Below, in pieces: positions 13,501 to 22,315 of a stretch of DNA of 64,000 bases. The position numbers were made by a program, and so were the translations under genes. Under the pieces are notes generated by a model. The model did not search any database and was not told the origin of the DNA. It saw only the letters and a program-made list of their open reading frames with translations. The DNA comes from Enoplosus armatus (lineage: Eukaryota; Chordata; Actinopteri; Centrarchiformes; Enoplosidae). Position 1 is the stretch's first letter. Every line of letters begins with the position of its first letter. The stretch is taken from the NCBI RefSeq assembly GCF_043641665.1, contig NC_092198.1:2147001-2211000 (forward strand), read 5' to 3'.

Positions 13501-15139
13501 GGATATATATGATTTATATTGTGATATCATACATTTTCTGTTTTATTTTGCCGTTATTGTAATCTACCATTATGTATCTCTCTTGTAAAAATTACACATC
13601 AAGAGATTTTCATGTTGAATAAAGTACGTTTTATATCTATATAGCCCCAAATCATAAATTGGCCTCAAAAGGACCGCCACTATCCAATCAATCAAGCCAG
13701 AAATATAAAAACATGTGTGTTTTAGCATTTGTTCTGTTAGACTATGAGACATGTTGTGTACAAAGTTGTGAGTTTGCCCTGAGGGTGGCGCTATAGACAT
13801 GACTCACGATTCATTTCAAATCAAACAGATGACAGCAGGTGAGGCTGAAGGCTTTGCTCCAACCCGTGACCTTTGACCCCTCTAATGATGTCCAGTATGA
13901 ACAACAGCATTTCTACGTAATTTTCATGACTTTGTCCTTCGTCTGGGTCCAGCCTGATCCTAAAGTTAACCATTACCTAACCTTCTCATACGAGGAAGGC
14001 ATGATGTGTGAGGAAACACATTCAGAGAAATACCACACGGGGAAACTTCCAGCAGAACCAACGCTGCTGAAATATGTTGCTGCTGAATCGGTTTCCACTG
14101 CAGGCAGCCAACCACCATGTTACAGTCTGTGTCTAAAGATCTGATTTTCTGGTTAAAACAAAGTTTGTTAAATACCACGTGATGGCAGGTTCAGGTCTGG
14201 GTCACTGTCTTCGTCAGATATAATGCCTTCTCTCTTTCTGTTGCAACTCTCCTGCCATCCACAGTGAGAAACAATTTCACAGCCAAATGTTTCGGTCTGT
14301 GTCTCGTCTACTCGACAGGTGACATAAAACTTAAAATATAATGTGGAAACGTGGACGAAGGGGCCGTCAGGTGTATCACAAGTGAACAGAGCCAGTTCCC
14401 TTAAAAACCAAGAGATGTAAACTTACCTGTAACGATGCAGTAGAGTTTCAGATCTTTGAAAAGAGTTTTTCTACTTTCCAGAGAGCATTCAATTAATTTC
14501 TGTGCATTTTTATGTAACTAAAACACTATAGCATGGTTTGCAAAATGGCTAGCAGTGATGTAAAGTTAAGTTTAAGTTTATGATTTGTAGTAAATCATTA
14601 GTTTGGCTCTTTCAGGGTGTTTCTCTGTGCCCTCATGTGATTCAACCTTCCTGGGTACGACTGCATTTTTAAATGCGTCACAAATTTTCAGAATTAAAGT
14701 CTCATGTAAAACTATCCAGTGCCTGATGAACTGTAAAGATTTCATCCATACAATTTAACAAAACATCAGAAAATGTGTGAGAAAAGATTAAATCTGATAC
14801 AATTTTGATTAAATTGACTATATTGTTTTAATCTAAACTTAAACTAAATGCGAGCACATTTTTTTGTCAAACAAAGCGAACGCTGTCGAACTAGTTCTTT
14901 CATGGCGTGGTGAACGGTGTATGTTGTTATGGTAAAGTGTGTGTAGTGGATTTGGGGTTCAGCCATCTCTGCAGCCTGCAGACGGGCAGGTGGAGCAGCT
15001 TCCTGCCCTGAGCGCCTCTCTGTGTTAGCAGGATGTTAGCAGTGTGCAGGTAGCATGCAGCATGTATCCTGCAGCGCTCACTGACAGCAGGAAACCCAAC
15101 CGACAGGTGACGAGGCAGAAGCTGTACGGATCACACACA

Positions 15140-15199
<60 letters not shown>

Positions 15200-16063
15200 C
15201 ATCCACCATGAATTATGGCTGAGGTCCTGTCACTGACACCCAGCAGTCATTAGCCACGTGGCTACAAACCAGCGCTCAAACAAATAAACAACAGACGGAA
15301 ACAGGGAAAAGGACAGTCTGATCCCAAAGAACAGAGAGGAAACAGTCTCTCTGTTGTTTCTGTACTGGAGGAGGTCTCTCAGCAGCTGAGGACGAGCTCA
15401 GTTGTACCAACGTGTGATGGGATCCCTCTTCAAACTAAAGCCCATGAATGGATTAGAAGGGCACAGACATGTGAGAGGCCCCCCACCCCCCCAACATAGG
15501 AGGAGCACACTCAGCGGTCCTTTTGCGTGTCTTTGTAGTCGTTTTGTGTGTCTTTGTAGTCGTTTTGTGTCTCACTGTGGTTGTTTTGTATCCCTTTATG
15601 GTTGCTTTGTGTCTCTTTGAGGTCATTTTATATCTGTAGTCATTTTGTGTCTCTCTGTAGTCGTTTTGCATGTATTTGTGGTCGCTTTGCGTGTCTTTGT
15701 AGTCGTTTTGTGTGTCTTTGTAGTCATTAAACCATCTCTTTTTTTGTCTGCTTAAAAGACAAACAGTTCTGTATCTGTCCTCTCATTCTGCAGCTATGAA
15801 ACCATGACTAAGCACGAAACTGGAAAAAAAATCCTCCATGCGGACTGAGTGAGGTCTGAACCAGAAGTGAAAACACTTCTGTTCAGCTGCCATGATGACA
15901 CATCTGGGCTCCGTCCAATCACGTTAGAGCCAGCCGTCAGCTGCTGTATTCTCTGAGGTGAGCAGAGAAACACACTAAGAGTTCTGTTAATGGACAAGAG
16001 TGTGTGTTTAATACACACTGATCCGCTCTTTATGGTTAATCCTCCATTAACCAGGCTTAACCT

Positions 16064-16122
<59 letters not shown>

Positions 16123-19100
16123 CTTCACATTCTCTCTCACCAAACTGAAGCCACATTTCTGTCGACTACACAATCTAGTTTTGGTTGTCAGGGTCACAGA
16201 GGCCAAAACCTCCAGGCCCTGCCGCGACCTTTGACCCTGATGAAGGAGCTGGAGCAGGGGGCCGAGAGGTCGCTGTCTCTGTAACTTCAGGCCATATTTC
16301 TACCAGGCCAGGGGTGGGGGGCGGGGGGTATCCATCACCTCTTAATCTGTGCAGCTCTCATGCCATTATCAGTGAGGCTAAGTGTTCATGGAGCCCAGTA
16401 ATCCTGGTTCTAAAAAGGAAGGACAGCACCCTCGACATCCTGTCCACAATCACACACACAAAAAACACAACAGCTTCATGAAGTTTATGTTAAAACATGA
16501 TTTATACTTATTACTTCCTGGGCCTATTTCTTGAATTGCTTCCGAATTTTACAACAATTCTGATATGTGATGTAAAGGAGCGAAATAACTTCTACAGCCA
16601 TGCTAGCAAAACTGTCGCTCTGTGGAGTAATGATTCATCTGCTGGTTATTTCCTCAACTGATTCATTTTTTGATCTCTAAAATGTCCAGAAAATTGTGAA
16701 AAAAGTCCATCTAAAATGTTTTCTAGTTCAAGGTTCAGTTTACTATCAGCAGCAAATCCTCACAAATGGGAAACAGGAAGTGTAGAATGTTTAATCGATT
16801 ATCAAAATAGTTGCAGATTAATCAACTAAATCAACTCTACATGTAATCGATCTCACCTGCCGGGCCGAATCGTTTTCTCACTATCTATTTAGGTCCTCAT
16901 TTACTGTAATCATTTCCTCTCACTTTTGGGGGGGTGGTCTTGATTAGAGGCTTCTGCAATAATATGTTGTAGGAAACCTTGAATTAATTAGTTATTCATT
17001 TATATTTGTTATGAGATAATCAAATTATTTCTCAGGATATGCTGTAGCGTTAAAGATACACATGATTAGGTGTTATTATTATTATTATTAAAATAAGTAC
17101 GAAATTATGAAAACAGGTGTCATTTCTTTTAATACAGACTGACAAACAGCAGCCAATAAAAACACTCGAGCCGGCAGCGAAGAGAAGAGCACAAACAGAT
17201 AAAACAGCCGTTGTCTTCCGCTGCAGGAGGCTAAGAGCCTTTCAGCTCCAATAAAACTCTTCAACTCTTTCGCCGTACGCGTGCAATTAGCCGGGAGCGA
17301 CGACGCTAAAAGGGACTGATGGGAAATATGAAGGTAAACAGCAGAGCGCCTGTTTTCCCTGCATCCGCTCGCTCTGTCACCTCGCTCAGGAAACAACAGG
17401 AAGCGGCGCTGAGTGGGTCAAGGTTGTCAGTGTGCGAGTGTGTGGGAGTTTCATTCATCCACTCGTTAGAGGCTGAAATCAGTGCTGAAAGCTACAAATG
17501 AAAACACACACACACACACACGAATCTCCAAATGTGATTCATCAATACAGAAAACTGAGTATTTTTTAACAGTGAGGTTTTTTTTACTGAGGCTGATGGG
17601 AACGTTTTGCAGGTATTTGGTCATAAATCGAAGTACTGGACAATTAAACCTTTGATCGGATGATGGCGCTAGATGAAAAGTCAGGACCCTGAACGTTTGT
17701 ACAAAATGTCACGGCAATCCATCCAGTACTTGTGGAGATATTTCAGTCTGGACCAACGTGCGTAAAAAGGGTCAAGATGCCTTTAGAATCAAAACCACAG
17801 AGAGAATTGAACCACGACCATGTTAGTGCCTTGATCTGATCTGTGGACCAACAGAGGGAGAAGACGAGAGTTCATCTCCTCAGTGTTACAGCATCACTAT
17901 CAGGAGAACACACACTGAATAAATCACTGCCCTACACACACACACACACACTGTGCCTCATGCTCTACATCTGTCACTGTGACCACAACAACATACAGTA
18001 CTTCCTCCTCAGACACCTCAGTGTGTGTGTGTGTGTGTGTGTGAGTGTGTGTGTTAAAGTGACCTCTGGATTCGTTCAGCAGCAACACGACCACACAGAA
18101 GAAATCATCTCCATCAATGCCACAGAAACTCAGCCAGCTCAGAGTCACAGAGGCTTTGATTGAAGTGTGGGCACAAACCATGATAACAGATTTAATGCAG
18201 AATGTATACAGAAGTCACCATCAGCGGTAACTGGTAGCTAGGGACAAAACAGGGAACCAAAACTAAAAACACATACGCGGCACAAAAACCACAGAGGAAG
18301 AAAACAAACGGCAAAGTCCAGCTGAAGGAAGGACACATCCACCCTGTTTTACTGAGAAATAAAGAAGTTTCCCAGCAGGTGTGGCACTAACTGAGGAAAA
18401 CTCACTGCAGAAATCTGTTAATTATATTACTATACTACTGTAGTTATTAGTAAAACAAACACCAGCATTATATAGATTTTAATGGCATCAGATAATAATG
18501 TTTCACTACAACAGATAAAGATCATTTTGGGGGAAATGCTTAAAGTTGACCTGTGGAGTTCTTCCATGTTTCTCACCTAAATGTGTGTCTCATTGAGGTT
18601 TAACAAACACGTTGAATATATTTCCTTTCAACTTCAGTGGAAAACTGATTAAGAAGTGATTCTTAAAATTAGAAATTAAAGCTTTTCTTCACTGTTGACC
18701 TCATCATAAGATATTCTGGATGAAAAAAATCATTAATTAGTTTTAAAAATAATAGTGATAATAAGACGCAAAAGTAAAGGAATCGTCACCTGACTGAAGC
18801 TAACTTCAGTGTGAACCCTGTGAGATCAAATTGAACTGTTAATGTAGGAAGTGACGACCTCTCCCGCCCACTGTGACCTCAGAGGTCACATGGTGACCAC
18901 AGGGAGACAGCTGCTTAACACACATCTTATTTCTTAATAAACAGGATCTAAATACTTTTTTCCATTCTCATTATGGTCATGAGACACGTAACGGCCCTTT
19001 AAAGTCCCGCAGCAGACAGACCTGGTGACCCGTTTACATGATGTCACCCCAGCTGACAATCTGGATGCAAATGAGCGTCAGATATCCTGGTTAGATTCGA

Positions 19101-22100
19101 CCCGTTAGACGGAGCAAAGTAAATATTAAACCCAAAGCTATTTCCTGTTTCTGATTAGATGACATCAGTGAGACGGAAACTAGCCCGTTTCCTGGTTCTT
19201 ATCAGAACGACAGGTACAGTAAGAGCAGGTGAAGCTGGGGGGGCTGAAGGGCCTACAGCCTGCAAAGCTCAACTCAGGAGAAAAATTTACCTAGTTAATA
19301 ATTTCAATAGTGGACAAAAAGCTGAAGAAAACAAACTTCAGGAAGGTAAATTCTATTCTTCTTCTAGAATCTAATATTTTCAACCAGTACCCTGCCGTTC
19401 ACCTCCTCTCCATAATGTACTGGTCAGACACAAGAGCACATTCAGTGGGAGACTCATTCCACCCAAATGTACAACAGAGCGCCACAGGAAATCATTCCTG
19501 CCTGTGGCCATCAAACTGTTCAACTCCTCCCTCTGAGTGTCACTGACACTCAGAATTAACAGACTGATTCTGGACTTATTTCACCTCTGTCAGCAACCAC
19601 TACCTCATATTATTTATTCTTTAAATGTCACAAGTGCAATACATATATGTACATACGCAACAGAGCAATACATACATATACATTGTTATTGTATATATTT
19701 GTTTCTTTTATTTTTCACTTATTTTCTATTTCTTATTTTTCCTATTTTTGTACATACTCTTATTTCTAAATTTATGCTGCTTTCTACTCTTGAATGGGAG
19801 CACCATTACTGTATAGTATAGTAAGTATTTGATTCGGTTGACACTAGCAAACTTGAAAAGGAAATCCATGGATTGTTTAGCTAACAAGCTAACTGCATCA
19901 TTATACTTCAATTACAGCCAGCAAGACTCTCAAGTCCTGTGGAATAAAGTTACTGACTGTATTTCTAGAAAGAAGTTTGTGGCTTTTGATTTAGTTACAT
20001 ATAGTTCAAGTTCTCCTGTAACTGCCTCTAGTGGCTGTTAGAAGAACTGCAGCTTGAGACTTGTTAAGACTTTAGCATTTAGTCATTCACACAAAATGTT
20101 TTAATGACAGTTTAATGAGAGCGGGTCACTGAACTTAAAGAGACGCTGTAACAGGATAAAAAGTGATTTTATAACACCATTTAGTTTCAGACAGCAGCTG
20201 TGTGTGACCTTCAGGGCCAGAGTTCCACTGGAAATGTGGTGCTTTCCTGAGGATTTGTAGTCTAATGAGACGACAAATGGAGTATGAAAAGTTAAGCCGG
20301 GATTTTAAAAAGTTAAAAGAGAGCCAGTGAGAGTCAGACAGACACTGTTAATGGTTGTTAATTCAACGTCTAACATAAAAGAAAATAAATGACCAGATTA
20401 AACCTGGTTACTTAACATTAAATCACTCATAAAAACGCACATTAAATAAAAAGGTTTATGATAAAAATACCTGCAGAACTAACGAACACAGTCCCATCAG
20501 CCTCAGCTGTACTTTGTGTATAGTCCTAATTAGCAGATCTTACCATGCTGACACACTAAACTAAAGGATCATGGTAAACATTACACTGGCTAAACATCAG
20601 CATGTTAGCATAGTCATTGTGAGCATGTTAGCATGCTGACGTTAGCTTTTAGCCCAACTGAGTGCGCATAAACCTTTGCTAAGTTAGTTTTAGCTTCTTT
20701 ATACAAAGTTCCTCTCTTCCCACTTAAACTAAGAACCTTTTCATGAGACCACGTTTTAAACTACCAGCCCAGTCATTCTTTCGTTAATCGAGCAGAGAGA
20801 GAGAGAGAGTAGAAGAGAGAGAAAACTCATTCACTGTGTGTCCTTGTAAATCCAGCAGGATGTCAGGTACATGATAATGGCTGCTTTCGGCTGAAAACCT
20901 CAAATCTCCATTAAATCCAGATCCAGAGGAAACAACCTAAATTCAGCCTGAATAATGTGGTTTTAACGTTCATTCACAAGGTTTCATCTCACTCACAATT
21001 AAACTGGAAAACCTGAATAAACTTATTATTTGCCCTTTATTTCCTTTTGACTTTCGTGTTTTATTGTAAAATCATAACCAAAAAATAAATAATGAAGTGG
21101 AAATATAAGTAGTTAGTGTAAAATCCTTCAGTTGACATTAAAAACATGAAAATATAATTAAAGTTGGAGATACAAGATTTCTATAAAACATTATCAGAGC
21201 ATTTAAAAGTTATGTAGGCGGGTCGAGCGTCCATTCAACAACACTGACTCTCTCTCTCTCTGCCACCATCATTCACTTCTCCACCTGAACCACCGCCTGG
21301 CCTTGGTAACCGTGGAAACCAGCGGAGTGGAGGACGGGTGCCTCACATCGCCGGGGACAACAGAGAGAGATGCTGTTATTATGGTTTAACTGATGGTTCA
21401 GGGGTTCACTTTTTATTTACAGAATTATTTGCTGTCAAAATGAACCAAGACAAAGTTTGTTTATATTATCACACGGATTGAGTAATGATACATGACAGTC
21501 ACGTTCAGTTTCTCGGACTGATTGTGGTTTTCTGGGGGATAAATACATCAGAGTGAGAAATGAGAAATCGTGACCTTGAATGAAAAGAAAAGAAAGAACC
21601 GTAAAGTAATCCCAAAACATCAGTACAACTTATATGTCTTTTGTTTTTTTATCCATCTTATCTAACAAACATTTTAATTAAATCTATCAGCTGTGAGATG
21701 CTTGACTTACTCTCAGCTAAAAAATCTGATTTCATAACGATGGTCACTCAATAATAAATTAACAGCGAAGGCTTATTGAAAATAAATCGTGCTGCAAGTT
21801 TTTCATTTGTTTCAAGTCGAAAAGATCTCTAGCTAACATGTTAGCAAACAGAAGTCATGTTTGTGTCCACCTGGTGAATGCAAGTCCAATATTCACTCTC
21901 CTTTTAGTTCTGGTTTGGTTTCCACCAACTCCTGAGAAAAACATGTGGCTCTTTAGCTGCTAGATGTTCCACTTGTCACCAGTCATCTATCTAACTTTGT
22001 CTGTTTGCTGCAAACAACGTTGATGAGAGCGCCGAGACTGGACAGTAAATGTGCTGTTAAACCAAAACAAAGACCTAAAAGAGGTTAAAAGACTCATTAA

Positions 22101-22255
22101 GTCATTTGAGTCAATATTGATACAGAAAACATTGAGCAAAGAGTTTCATTACACGATCTAGGATGGATGTGTGTGTGTGTGTGTGTGTACATTGGGGGTG
22201 GTCAGTGTGGCAACCTACGGGGGGGGGGGACTTCCCTTCTTCCTTACCCCCCCCA

Positions 22256-22315
<60 letters not shown>

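Noticed and set aside
13775..13800. CCTGAGGGTGGCGCTA as a second CTCF site
   Set aside because: Several mismatches at core positions compared with the 62.79-kb site.
19537..19821. Frame after the LINE tail
   Set aside because: Lies in the AT-rich LINE 3' UTR, downstream of the real stop of the retrotransposon frame.
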